Translations under genes and position numbers: made by a program
Notes under the pieces: model-generated
Database searches by the model: none
The model's input: the letters and a program-made list of their open reading frames with translations, nothing else
Told to the model about the DNA's origin: nothing
Shown: positions 6,969-15,555 of the stretch, piece after piece
Layout of the letters: each line of letters starts with the position of its first letter
Position numbering within the stretch: position 1 is the first letter of the stretch
Assembly (NCBI GenBank): GCA_021561035.1
Contig: CP067346.1
Coordinates: 217,001-281,000 of the forward strand
Length of the DNA stretch: 64,000 bases
DNA from: Clostridioides sp. ES-S-0054-01
GTDB taxonomy: Bacteria > Bacillota > Clostridia > Peptostreptococcales > Peptostreptococcaceae
Reading direction: 5' to 3'

Positions 6969-7022
6969 TGTGGATAATTTTGGGGATAAGTTGTGGAAAA
7001 CTTATGTAAAAAATGTGGATAA
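6969..7022 (-). promoter_or_regulatory. cluster of four DnaA-box-like 9-mers
   Basis: Two exact boxes (TGTGGATAA, complement of TTATCCACA) at 6969-6977 and 7014-7022, and two one-mismatch boxes, TGGGGATAA at 6981-6989 and TGTGGAAAA at 6992-7000. All have the same orientation and their starts are 12, 11 and 22 bases apart, i.e. near whole helical turns. They lie between convergent transcription units, not in a promoter. DnaA binding is inferred from the consensus. Confidence 0.55.
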
Positions 7023-7142
7023 AATATTTTACTGACATTTAACTGACATAACTACATGAAATAAGATATAGAATGTTGAAAAAACAATGTTTATTGATAA
7101 AAAATAGATTATATAATATTTTTACAATTTATAGCATCGTTA

Positions 7143-8519
7143 TTAGTCAATTTCTTTTACTATATTAATAGCCCACTTTTTAGATAAGGCTCTAGGAACA
7201 CCAAATATAAACTTAACAACTTCCTCGCTATAAGTTAGTAGGACAAGTATAAATATAGGTGCACCCTTAAATGCAGCTATAAAAGTTAGAGGAATAGAAA
7301 CTAGCCACATACATCCTAATTCTAGAAATAGAGCATATTTAGTATCTCCTCCACTTCTTAAAATACCAATTATAACCAATGTATTAAAAGATTTAAGAGC
7401 CATTAGTATTCCCATTATAAAAAATATCTTAGTTATATCAGAAGCTAAGCTATCAGAAACACTAAACATTTTTAATAATAATGGGATATTTAAAATTAAA
7501 ATAATTCCAAGTATTAATCCAGCTGAAAATACAAGTATAGAAAACTTTTTAGCATATTCAATAGCTCTTTTAATATGGTCTGCTCCAAGTTCATTTCCAA
7601 GCATAATAGATGCACCAGATGCAATACATACAGCCGTCATTATGAAGAAATTGCCTGTACTGGTTGCTATCTGGCTTGCTGCTATAGCAGAAGTACCTGC
7701 CCTTGCATATGCAACAGAATATAGGACAGTCCCAACTGCCCATACAGAGTCATTTACAAATATAGGAAAGCTTTTTGATGAAAAAGATTTTATAAAAATC
7801 TTATCAATAGCTTTTAGACTTTTCAGACCAAACTTTAATATATAGTCCTTTTTATAAAAATAAACATAAGTAATCATTAAAATTAATTCACATATTCTAG
7901 CAATAACAGTAGCTAGAGCAGCTCCTTTTACACCCAATGCAGGAAGACCTAAGTTACCAAATATAAATCCATAATTTAAAATAACATTTGTTACAAGAGC
8001 AAAGGCACTACAAATCATACCTAACTTAGGGTTTCTAACACCTCTTGAACCAGTACTAAATACAGTACTTACAGCAATTAATGGATAACTAAATACTGCA
8101 ATACTAAAGTAATCTATACAAAGTTTTACAACCTCAGAATCATACGAAAATATGTGTATAATTGGTTTTGGTGTTAGTAAAGCAGGAATAACAAATATAA
8201 AACTTAAGATAATGGCCAATACACAAGTAAGACCTGTAACTTTTCTTATATTACTGATATCCTTCTTTCCATAAAATTGTGAAATAAAAACTCCAGCTCC
8301 TCCCGTAATACCAGATAAGGACATATTAAAAAGAAAGAAAAATTGGTTTGCAACTCCAACTGAAGCTACAGATGTTTCACCCAAACTACTTATCATAATT
8401 GTATCTATTACGTTTACAGAAGTAGAAATTAAGTTCTGTATAATGATAGGTATACATAAAGATAGAAGTATTTTATAAAATCTTTTATTTTCGTCTTTTA
8501 AAGAAAATAGTTTTTGCAA
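7143..8519 (-). CDS. MATE-family multidrug/sodium antiporter
   Basis: 458 residues with about 12 hydrophobic segments in two similar halves. The first helix region reads IPIIIQNLISTSVNVIDTI, typical of the NorM/DinF MATE superfamily of Na+- or H+-coupled exporters in the cytoplasmic membrane. The start is TTG (8517-8519) behind GGGAGAGG, a site that overlaps the end of the ABC-F gene 15 bases upstream, so the two are co-transcribed. Substrate unknown. Confidence 0.92.
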   Translation of the reverse strand: MQKLFSLKDENKRFYKILLSLCIPIIIQNLISTSVNVIDTIMISSLGETSVASVGVANQFFFLFNMSLSGITGGAGVFISQFYGKKDISNIRKVTGLTCVLAIILSFIFVIPALLTPKPIIHIFSYDSEVVKLCIDYFSIAVFSYPLIAVSTVFSTGSRGVRNPKLGMICSAFALVTNVILNYGFIFGNLGLPALGVKGAALATVIARICELILMITYVYFYKKDYILKFGLKSLKAIDKIFIKSFSSKSFPIFVNDSVWAVGTVLYSVAYARAGTSAIAASQIATSTGNFFIMTAVCIASGASIMLGNELGADHIKRAIEYAKKFSILVFSAGLILGIILILNIPLLLKMFSVSDSLASDITKIFFIMGILMALKSFNTLVIIGILRSGGDTKYALFLELGCMWLVSIPLTFIAAFKGAPIFILVLLTYSEEVVKFIFGVPRALSKKWAINIVKEID

Positions 8520-8534
8520 GTAATCCTCTCCCTT

Positions 8535-10448
8535 TTACATAAATTCTTCCCACTCATTATATAGAGAGGTAAGGTTATTTTCTAGATTAATTTTTTCTTG
8601 GCTAACTTCTTTAGCTTTATCTGGATTAGAGTATACTTCTTCTTGACATAAAAGTATATCTAATTCTTTAATTTGAAGTTCTAACTTTTCAATTTCTTTT
8701 TCTATATTTTGTCTTTTTATTCTATTTTTCTTTTCTACTTCTCTCTGTTCTCTCTCTTTTCTTTTTTCTTCTTTTATTTGAGTTCTAGTTTTCTCTTCTT
8801 TTTCTTCTATAAGACTCATCTCTTGGATTTGCCTTTTTTTATCGATATAATAATCATAATTTCCTAGATATTCAGTAACTCCATTTTCATCTAAAACTAA
8901 AATCTTATCAACAACAGTATTTAGAAAATATCTATCATGTGATATTGTAAATATAGTTCCATCATAATTAGTTAATGCTTCTTCAAGGACTTCCTTAGAA
9001 TCAATATCAAGGTGGTTAGTAGGTTCATCTAATAATAATAAATTTGCATTTGATAGAATAAGTTTAAGTATAGCAACTCTAGCTCTTTCTCCACCACTTA
9101 ATGTAGAAATCTTCTTAAAAACTTCTTCATCAACAAATAAAAATGCTCCTAACATATTTCTCAAAGTAGTTTGAGTAAGATGAGTGTTATTTTCCCAAAT
9201 CTCATCAATTATTGTGTTGTCTAAATTAAGAGTTTTTTGTTCCTGGTGGAAATAAGAAACGTGGACATTAGTTCCAAATTTAATATTACCACTAAGAGGT
9301 TGTAGTTCATTAGTTATTATTTTAAATAATGTAGATTTACCAACACCATTTGCACCTATAAGAGCAACCTTTTCTCCTCTATATATATCTAAGTCCAAGT
9401 CTTTAAAAAGTATTCTTTCTCCATAACCCATAGATACATCTCTAATTTGAAGAACGTCATTACCACTCTGCACAGAAGGTGTAAATTGTATACGAGCTTT
9501 TTTTCTATAAGCCTCTGGCTTATCTAAAACATCTACTTTATCCAATGCTTTTTCTTTACTTCTTGCACGCTTTAGGTGTTTTTCTCTACCATAAGCTTTT
9601 AGTCTTTCAATTGATTCTTCTTGTTTTTTTATTTCTTTTTGTTGGTCTTCAAATTTCTTAAGTTCTAGTTCTTTTTCTATTTTAGATAACTCAACAAATT
9701 TAGAGTAGTTACCATTATATACTTTAAGTTTTTTGTTGTGAACTTCAAAAATTCTATTTACAGACTGGTCTAAGAAATATCTATCATGAGATATTAACAT
9801 AACAGTACCTTTATATTGTTTTAAAAATACTTCTAACCATTCTATTGCATCAGAATCTAAGTGGTTAGTAGGTTCATCAAGTAACAATAGAGTTGGTTTC
9901 TTAAGAAGTAATTTTCCTAAAAGAACTCTAGTTTTTTCACCACCAGAAAGTATACTTATTGGCTTATCCATATCATTGTCACTAAATCCTAATCCCTTTA
10001 AAACTCCTTTAGCTTCAGATTTATACCCATATCCATTTAAATCTGAGAATAACTCTAGTTTATGTGAATATTCATCCATTATTTTTTCTATAATTGGAGA
10101 GTTTGTTTTTGTACTTTCTTCAGATATTTTAACCTCCAATTCTCTTAAATAGGATTCCATTTCTATCAAATTTTTAAAAACTTCTAGTACTTCTTCTAAA
10201 ATAGTATTATCCGAATAAAAATTGGTATTTTGTTCTAAATATCCGATTTCACAATCTTTAGAAGTGTAAATATCTCCACTATCATAGCCATAAATTCCTG
10301 AAATTATTTTAAATAAAGTAGTTTTTCCAGTACCATTAACGCCGATTATACCAATTTTATCGCCTTCATTTACTGTAAAACTAATATTTTCTAATATAGA
10401 ATCTATACCAAAACTTTTATTTAAGTTATTACATGACAAAACAATCAT
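8535..10448 (-). CDS. ABC-F family ATPase (ribosome-associated)
   Basis: 637 residues, no membrane segments, two ABC cassettes. Walker A is GVNGTGKTT then GANGVGKST, signature LSGGEKTR then LSGGERAR, Walker B LLLLDEPTNHLDSD and LLLLDEPTNHLDID. A charged linker lies between the cassettes and a long lysine/glutamate coiled coil ends the protein, as in YdiF/Uup-type ABC-F translation factors. Some ABC-F proteins protect ribosomes from antibiotics; nothing here (for example an upstream attenuator peptide) specifically indicates resistance. The ATG at 10446-10448 follows AAGGAGGTAG. First gene of an operon with the MATE gene. Confidence 0.93.
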   Translation of the reverse strand: MIVLSCNNLNKSFGIDSILENISFTVNEGDKIGIIGVNGTGKTTLFKIISGIYGYDSGDIYTSKDCEIGYLEQNTNFYSDNTILEEVLEVFKNLIEMESYLRELEVKISEESTKTNSPIIEKIMDEYSHKLELFSDLNGYGYKSEAKGVLKGLGFSDNDMDKPISILSGGEKTRVLLGKLLLKKPTLLLLDEPTNHLDSDAIEWLEVFLKQYKGTVMLISHDRYFLDQSVNRIFEVHNKKLKVYNGNYSKFVELSKIEKELELKKFEDQQKEIKKQEESIERLKAYGREKHLKRARSKEKALDKVDVLDKPEAYRKKARIQFTPSVQSGNDVLQIRDVSMGYGERILFKDLDLDIYRGEKVALIGANGVGKSTLFKIITNELQPLSGNIKFGTNVHVSYFHQEQKTLNLDNTIIDEIWENNTHLTQTTLRNMLGAFLFVDEEVFKKISTLSGGERARVAILKLILSNANLLLLDEPTNHLDIDSKEVLEEALTNYDGTIFTISHDRYFLNTVVDKILVLDENGVTEYLGNYDYYIDKKRQIQEMSLIEEKEEKTRTQIKEEKRKEREQREVEKKNRIKRQNIEKEIEKLELQIKELDILLCQEEVYSNPDKAKEVSQEKINLENNLTSLYNEWEEFM

Positions 10449-10541
10449 AAATTTCTACCTCCTTGAACTATCTAAAATTATAATGTTTTGATATAATATA
10501 ATCAAGGTTATATGTATTAGTTTTGAAAAAGAAATATTTTA

Positions 10542-10558
10542 TTGTGAATCAAACACAA
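10542..10558 (+). promoter_or_regulatory. candidate Rex operator
   Basis: TTGTG-AATCAAA-CACAA, an inverted repeat 25 bases before rex. Rex boxes are TTGTGAA-type inverted repeats; this one has a 7-base rather than 8-base spacer, so the match is imperfect. Autoregulation is plausible. Confidence 0.4.
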
Positions 10559-10583
10559 AAGAGGACACTTTTAGGAGGTGAAG

Positions 10584-11216
10584 ATGTTGGGAAATAAAAA
10601 TATATCAATGGCAGTTATAAGAAGGCTCCCAAAATATCATAGATATCTTGGAGACTTATTAGATAGGGATATACAAAGAATATCTTCTAAAGAATTGAGT
10701 GATATAATAGGGTTTACAGCTTCTCAAATAAGACAAGATTTAAACAACTTTGGTGGATTTGGACAACAAGGATATGGTTATAATGTAGAAGCTCTTCATA
10801 CTGAGATAGGTAAAATTCTTGGGTTAGATCGACCATACAACGCAGTTCTTGTAGGAGCAGGTAACTTAGGACAAGCTATAGCAAATTATGCAGGATTTAG
10901 AAAAGCTGGATTCGAGATAAAAGCTTTATTTGATGCAAATCCTAGAATGATAGGTTTAAAGATAAGAGAGTTTGAAGTATTAGATTCAGATACTTTAGAA
11001 GACTTTATAAAAAACAATGATATAGATATTGCTGTATTATGTATACCTAAAAATGGAGCACAAGAAGTTATTAATAGAGTTGTAAAAGCTGGAATCAAAG
11101 GCGTGTGGAATTTTGCACCATTAGATTTAGAGGTTCCAAAAGGTGTTATAGTTGAAAATGTAAACCTAACAGAAAGCTTATTTACTTTATCGTATTTAAT
11201 GAAAGAAGGAAAGTAG
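10584..11216 (+). CDS. rex: redox-sensing transcriptional repressor Rex
   Basis: About 210 residues. The N-terminal winged helix (IRRLPKYHRYLGDLL, FTASQIRQDLNNFGGF) binds DNA. The C-terminal Rossmann domain (VLVGAGNLGQAIANY) senses NADH/NAD+ and controls fermentative and reductive genes. I start at ATG 10584 because AGGAGG ends at 10578, overlapping the upstream GTG at 10578, which cannot serve. It diverges from the ABC-F/MATE operon. Its surroundings (ferredoxin, CODH, FmdE-like) suit a redox regulator. Confidence 0.96.
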   Translation: MLGNKNISMAVIRRLPKYHRYLGDLLDRDIQRISSKELSDIIGFTASQIRQDLNNFGGFGQQGYGYNVEALHTEIGKILGLDRPYNAVLVGAGNLGQAIANYAGFRKAGFEIKALFDANPRMIGLKIREFEVLDSDTLEDFIKNNDIDIAVLCIPKNGAQEVINRVVKAGIKGVWNFAPLDLEVPKGVIVENVNLTESLFTLSYLMKEGK

Positions 11217-11261
11217 ACAACATAAAAATATTAATAATAAATAGTTGTGAAGAGTATTGAG

Positions 11262-11299
11262 AAAGTCAGAAGATTTAATATTAAATCCTCTGGCTTTTT
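11262..11299 (+). terminator. rex terminator
   Basis: Long stem AAAGTCAGA..GATTTAAT / ATTAAATC..CTGGCTTT followed by TTTT. Confidence 0.8.
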
Positions 11300-11363
11300 G
11301 AAATATTAGGATAAAAATTTAAATAAAGTATGCAAATAAATAATATTAGGGAGAGTGATTTTT

Positions 11364-11894
11364 GTGGAGGAGTTATGGAAAAAAGCAATTGAATTTCATG
11401 GTCATGAATGTCCAGGTTTAGCTATAGGATTTAAAGCGGCACTTGCAGCAAGAGAATATTTAGGATGTAAACAATCAGGAGATGAGGAAATTGTATGTAT
11501 TTCTGAAAATGATGCTTGTGGAATAGATGGTATACAAGTAGTGCTAAGTTGCACAATGGGTAAAGGGAATCTACTACTTAGGATGACTGGAAAATCAGTA
11601 TATCATTTTTTTAATAGAGAAAACGGAAAATCTATAAGAATATATGTAAAGTCTAAACCATTTGACATGGATAGAGAGGGATATAAAAAGTACTTATTAG
11701 AAAGTGATTTTAAAGATATATTTGATATTACAGATACGAAGTTAGGGCTTCCCGAAAAAGCAAGAATATTTAAATCTCTTAAATGTGAGGTATGTGGTGA
11801 ATTTGCATCTGAGCAATATATAAGAATTCAAGAAGGGAAGAAAGTATGTCTTGATTGCTTTGATAAATATGAAAGATTTTATGAAGAGGATTAA
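11364..11894 (+). CDS. FmdE-family protein
   Basis: About 176 residues. The first part carries FHGHECPGLAIGFKAA, the FmdE hallmark first described next to formylmethanofuran dehydrogenase genes. A C-terminal zinc-ribbon-like unit has CEVCGE and CLDC. Such proteins occur in many anaerobes without methanogenesis; a metal or molybdopterin-linked role is suspected but unproven. I choose GTG 11364 (8 bases after AGGGAGAG) over GTG 11355, which overlaps that site. It stands alone, between terminators. Confidence 0.85.
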   Translation: MEELWKKAIEFHGHECPGLAIGFKAALAAREYLGCKQSGDEEIVCISENDACGIDGIQVVLSCTMGKGNLLLRMTGKSVYHFFNRENGKSIRIYVKSKPFDMDREGYKKYLLESDFKDIFDITDTKLGLPEKARIFKSLKCEVCGEFASEQYIRIQEGKKVCLDCFDKYERFYEED

Positions 11895-12005
11895 AATTAT
11901 ATTAAATTAAAAGTATTAGATATGTGTTGATAGTATTTTAAGATAAATTAGTTAGCAACTATAATAAAATATATAAATGATATTACTTGAATCATATATA
12001 ATTAA

Positions 12006-12047
12006 AAAGAGACTGATTATTATATATAAAATAAAATCAGTCTCTTT
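12006..12047. terminator. bidirectional terminator between FmdE-like and ferredoxin genes
   Basis: Stem AAAGAGACTGAT / ATCAGTCTCTTT, with A/T-rich tails on both sides, between two converging genes. Confidence 0.8.
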
Positions 12048-12062
12048 ATGAATAACGAATTA

Positions 12063-12233
12063 TTATTCTGGTTGAGGTGCATCTACAGGACAAGCTCCTG
12101 CACAAGAACCACAGTCTATACAAGAACCAGCATCTATAACATATGCATCGTCTCCAGCTGATATACAGCTAACAGGGCATTCAGCCTCACAAGCACCACA
12201 GCTTATACAAGCGTCAGTAATTTTATATGCCAT
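12063..12233 (-). CDS. 2[4Fe-4S] ferredoxin
   Basis: 56 residues, the size of clostridial ferredoxins. Two cluster motifs, CISCGACEAECP and CIDCGSCAGACP, each with the CxxCxxCxxxCP pattern. Start MAYKITDAC at 12231-12233 follows GGGAGGAT; longer upstream reading is non-coding. It carries electrons between enzymes such as pyruvate:ferredoxin oxidoreductase, CODH and hydrogenase, and is acidic as expected. Confidence 0.96.
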   Translation of the reverse strand: MAYKITDACISCGACEAECPVSCISAGDDAYVIDAGSCIDCGSCAGACPVDAPQPE

Positions 12234-12516
12234 TTTGAAATCCTCCCTTTTATATGTATTGTAATTCAATAACATTATAACAAATATTATTGAATATAAC
12301 AATTAAATTAATTCTACAACAAAAACTTTATTATGATATTCTTATTTTAAAGTTTTACAATAAAGTTTAATCTGCTTATATTTTTATTTATTTTAAAGAA
12401 ATTTATTTTAAAAATAAAATAAAATTTAAAAAGTTGTCTATCGATTGTATTTAAAAATGTTATATTCTAAAAAGTATATTATGTTTTAAAATTTATTAAT
12501 ACAAAGGAGGTTTAAT

Positions 12517-12792
12517 ATGAAAAATAATAACTATAAACCAAAATAGTTTGCAGAGTTAATTAATATTTCAGTCAGAACTCTGCAACATTGGGATGTTGAA
12601 GGGAAGTTAAAGGCTTTTAGAACTCCAACAGATAGAAGATACTACACTTATGAACAATATTTAGAATATAAAGGAATACATAAAGAACAAGTAAATAGAA
12701 AAACTGTTATTTATACAAGAGTTTCAACTTCTAATCAAAAAGATAATTTGAAAAATCAAATGGAGTTTCTTAATATATTAGGTAATTTTTGA
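12517..12792 (+). pseudogene. IS607-type serine recombinase fragment
   Basis: Begins MKNNNYKPK with AAGGAGG upstream. A TAG at 12544-12546 stands where the family has the glutamate of KEFAEL. Then come a MerR-like helix-turn-helix (ISVRTLQHWDVEGKLKAFR, TPTDRRYYTYEQYLEYKGI) and the start of the resolvase domain with the catalytic-serine strand (VIYTRVSTSNQKDNL). Coding ends at TGA 12790-12792, so most of the catalytic domain is missing. No TnpB partner remains. A dead relic of an IS607-type element. Confidence 0.75.
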
Positions 12793-13017
12793 TTTGGAGG
12801 AAATAAGGACCCTTCTGATACAGATAGTTATATATATCAACAAATTTTTACTTTTTCGGATAATAAATTAACTTCAATTGAAGAGCCCAATATAATACCA
12901 ACTTCAATAACATCTAGTAGCTCTAGTAATAATTATCAACCAAAAGTACTTGATGAAAGTGAGAAGTATATAGTTTTAAATAAACTCGAAAAAATAAGTA
13001 GAGATTTAAATAAATAA
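12793..13017 (+). pseudogene. unidentified C-terminal gene fragment
   Basis: Runs in frame after the recombinase scrap: FGGNKDPSDTDSYIYQQIF, then a serine/asparagine-rich linker and a lysine-rich tail ending KISRDLNK. It has no start codon or ribosome site. Composition looks coding but the family is not recognised. It is fused end to end with the IS607 remnant, suggesting a deletion joined two genes. Confidence 0.35.
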
Positions 13018-13098
13018 AAATGTAAAAAAAAATAAATATATATATTTATTTTAATAATTTATATTTTGTTTAAGATATGGAAAATCGTGGTATTAAAT

Positions 13099-13158
13099 AA
13101 GTAGATTTTAATAGTTAAATTATAGTCAATTATAATAAAGCTATTCAATCTACTTTTT
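13099..13158 (+). terminator. strong hairpin in the cooS leader
   Basis: AAGTAGATT (13099-13107) is complementary to AATCTACTT (13147-13155), with inner AATAG/CTATT, followed by TTTT. It ends about 30 bases before the cooS ATG. A TATAAT lies in the loop at 13131-13136. It is either the terminator of the lost upstream gene or an attenuator for cooS. Confidence 0.55.
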
Positions 13159-13187
13159 TAATATAAAAATATAAGGGGGAATTTGTA

Positions 13188-15089
13188 ATGGCTTGTAACA
13201 CTTGTAAAATGTGCGAAAGTGCAGACAAGAAATTAGAAAGTTTTGTAGCTTCAAAGGATGTTGAAACAGCATTTCATAGAACAGAAGATCAAAAAGTTAA
13301 ATGTGGTTTTGGACTTCAGGGGGTTTGTTGTAGACTCTGTTCAAATGGACCATGTAGAGTAACTCCTAAATCACCAAGAGGTATATGTGGAGCAGATGCA
13401 GACACTATAGTAGCAAGAAACTTTTTAAGAGCAGTAGCATCAGGAGCAGCTTGTTATTTACATGTGGTGGAAAATACAGCTAAGAATTTAAAGAATGTTG
13501 GAATAACTAAAGGTGTTGTTAAAGGAGAAAAAACATTAAATCAATTAGCAGAGATGTTTGGAATAGAAAGTGATGAAAAGTACGATAAGTGTATAAAGGT
13601 TGCAGACAAAGTTATCAATGATTTGTATAAATCAAGAGATGATAAAATGGAATTAGTAGAAAAAATAGCTTATGCACCTAGAGTGAAAAAATGGAAAGAA
13701 TTAGGTATAATGCCTGGTGGTGCAAAGTCAGAAGTTTTTGATGCAATAGTAAAATCATCAACAAATTTAAATAGTGACCCAGTAGACATGCTAGTTAATT
13801 GTTTGAATTTAGGTATATCAACAGGATTATATGGTCTTACACTAACGAATCTTTTAAATGATGTTATGTTAGGAGAACCAGTTATAAGAATGGCTCCTGT
13901 AGGATTTAATGTAATAGACCCAGACTACATAAATATAATGATAACAGGTCATCAACATTCAACATTTGCAAATTTCCAAGATAGATTAAAAGATGAAGAT
14001 GTTATAAAATTAGCCCAATCTGTTGGTGCAAAAGGATTTAAGTTAGTAGGATGTACATGTGTTGGTCAAGATTTACAACTAAGAGGAGAACATTATCAAG
14101 AAGTATTTGCTGGACATGCAGGTAACAATTTTACAAGTGAGGCTGTTTTATCGACTGGAGCAATAGATATAGTCCTTTCTGAGTTTAACTGTACTATACC
14201 AGGTCTTGAACCAATAGCAGATAAATATAAAGTAAAAATGGTTTGTTTAGATGATGTTGCTAAAAAAGCAAATGCAGAATATATAGGGTTAGACAGAAGT
14301 AAATTAGATGAGCTTAGTAATACTTTAATAGAAAAAGCATTAGAATCTTATAAGGAGAGAAGAGGAAGTGTTGAAATAGATATACCAAAAGACCATGGAT
14401 TTGAACAATCTTTAACAGGTGTAAGTGAAAAGAATCTGAAAGCTTTTTTAGGAGATTCATGGAAGCCTCTTATTAATTTAATTGCAGAAGGAAAGATTAA
14501 AGGTGTTGCAGCCGTTGTAGGATGTTCAAATATGACAGCAGGAGGACATGATATAAATACTGTTGAACTTACTAAAGAATTGATTAAAAAAGATATAATA
14601 GTACTCTCTGCAGGATGCTCTACTGGAGGATTAGAAAATGTTGGTCTTATGTCACCTGGAGCAGAAGAATTAGCAGGGGAAAACTTAAAAGAAGTATGTA
14701 AGACTCTAGGAATACCACCAGTATTAAACTTTGGACCATGCCTAGCTATAGGAAGATTAGAAATAGTAGCAACTGAATTAGCAGCTGAGCTTGGAATAGA
14801 CTTACCACAATTACCATTGGTGCTTTCAGCTCCACAATGGTTGGAAGAACAAGCATTAGCTGATGGTGCTTTTGGTCTTGCCCTTGGCTTACCTCTTCAT
14901 TTAGCTTTACCTCCATTTATAACAGGAGGAAAATTAGTAACAGAAGTATTAACAGAAAAATTAAAAGACTTAACAGGAGGACATGTTATAGTGAATCCAG
15001 ACCCTAAATCTTCAGCTAATCAATTAGAAGAAATAATAATAGACAGAAGAAAAAATTTAGGGTTAAAGGATGTGGAATGTAATGCATAG
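13188..15089 (+). CDS. cooS: anaerobic Ni-Fe-S carbon-monoxide dehydrogenase catalytic subunit
   Basis: 633 residues, the full length of the CooS family. It interconverts CO and CO2 with ferredoxin. N-terminal cysteines for the B and D clusters lie in CNTCKMCESADK and CGFGLQGVCCRLCSNGPCR; C-cluster ligands lie in the middle and C-terminal regions (VGCTCVGQDLQLRGEHYQ, GCSNMTAGGHD, SAGCSTGG, NFGPCLAIGR). GGGGGAATTT precedes the ATG. A CooF-like ferredoxin overlaps its 3' end and an FAD oxidoreductase follows: a three-gene CO-oxidation/electron-transfer unit with no ACS subunits adjacent, so a monofunctional CODH. Confidence 0.97.
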   Translation: MACNTCKMCESADKKLESFVASKDVETAFHRTEDQKVKCGFGLQGVCCRLCSNGPCRVTPKSPRGICGADADTIVARNFLRAVASGAACYLHVVENTAKNLKNVGITKGVVKGEKTLNQLAEMFGIESDEKYDKCIKVADKVINDLYKSRDDKMELVEKIAYAPRVKKWKELGIMPGGAKSEVFDAIVKSSTNLNSDPVDMLVNCLNLGISTGLYGLTLTNLLNDVMLGEPVIRMAPVGFNVIDPDYINIMITGHQHSTFANFQDRLKDEDVIKLAQSVGAKGFKLVGCTCVGQDLQLRGEHYQEVFAGHAGNNFTSEAVLSTGAIDIVLSEFNCTIPGLEPIADKYKVKMVCLDDVAKKANAEYIGLDRSKLDELSNTLIEKALESYKERRGSVEIDIPKDHGFEQSLTGVSEKNLKAFLGDSWKPLINLIAEGKIKGVAAVVGCSNMTAGGHDINTVELTKELIKKDIIVLSAGCSTGGLENVGLMSPGAEELAGENLKEVCKTLGIPPVLNFGPCLAIGRLEIVATELAAELGIDLPQLPLVLSAPQWLEEQALADGAFGLALGLPLHLALPPFITGGKLVTEVLTEKLKDLTGGHVIVNPDPKSSANQLEEIIIDRRKNLGLKDVECNA

Positions 15090-15555
15090 AATTTTTATAA
15101 ATAAGGATTTATGTACAGGGTGTAAAAGTTGTGTATTAGCATGTATGTTAAAACACAATAAAGATTATGACATGTATACTCTTGATTTAGAAAATATAGA
15201 TAATGATAGTAGAGGACATATAGAATTAGATAGCAAACATAATAATCCAGTTCCAATTCTTTGTAGACACTGTGATGAACCTGAATGTGTATTAGCATGT
15301 ATGAGTGGTGCAATGCATAAAGATAGTGAAAGTGGAATAGTTTCATATGATGAAGAAAAATGTGGTTCATGCTATATGTGTGTAATGTCTTGTCCATATG
15401 GATTATTAAAGCCAGATGATAGAAGCAAGCAAAACATACTTAAATGTGATTTATGTAAAGATGAGGAGTATCCTAGATGTGTAGCTAATTGCCCAAGTGG
15501 AGCAATTGAATTACAGAAGGAGGAAAATGATGAATTATGTAGTATTAGGGGCTAG
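15082..15555 (+). CDS. CooF-like 4Fe-4S electron-transfer protein
   Basis: About 157 residues with four cysteine clusters: CTGCKSCVLACMLKH, CRHCDEPECVLACMSG, CGSCYMCVMSCPYG and CDLCKDEEYPRCVANCP, the pattern of CooF/HycB-type ferredoxins that take electrons from CooS. I start at ATG 15082 (MHRIFINKDLCTGC), inside the end of cooS; ATG 15070 is also possible. Its end overlaps the next gene by 26 bases, so the three are translationally coupled. Confidence 0.92.
   Translation: MHRIFINKDLCTGCKSCVLACMLKHNKDYDMYTLDLENIDNDSRGHIELDSKHNNPVPILCRHCDEPECVLACMSGAMHKDSESGIVSYDEEKCGSCYMCVMSCPYGLLKPDDRSKQNILKCDLCKDEEYPRCVANCPSGAIELQKEENDELCSIRG

Noticed and set aside
6844-7038. 64-codon minus-strand frame over the DnaA-box cluster
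   Set aside because: Composition follows the antisense of the repressor relic; no start signals.
10578-10583. GTG upstream start for rex
   Set aside because: It overlaps the AGGAGG site, so ATG 10584 is the usable start.
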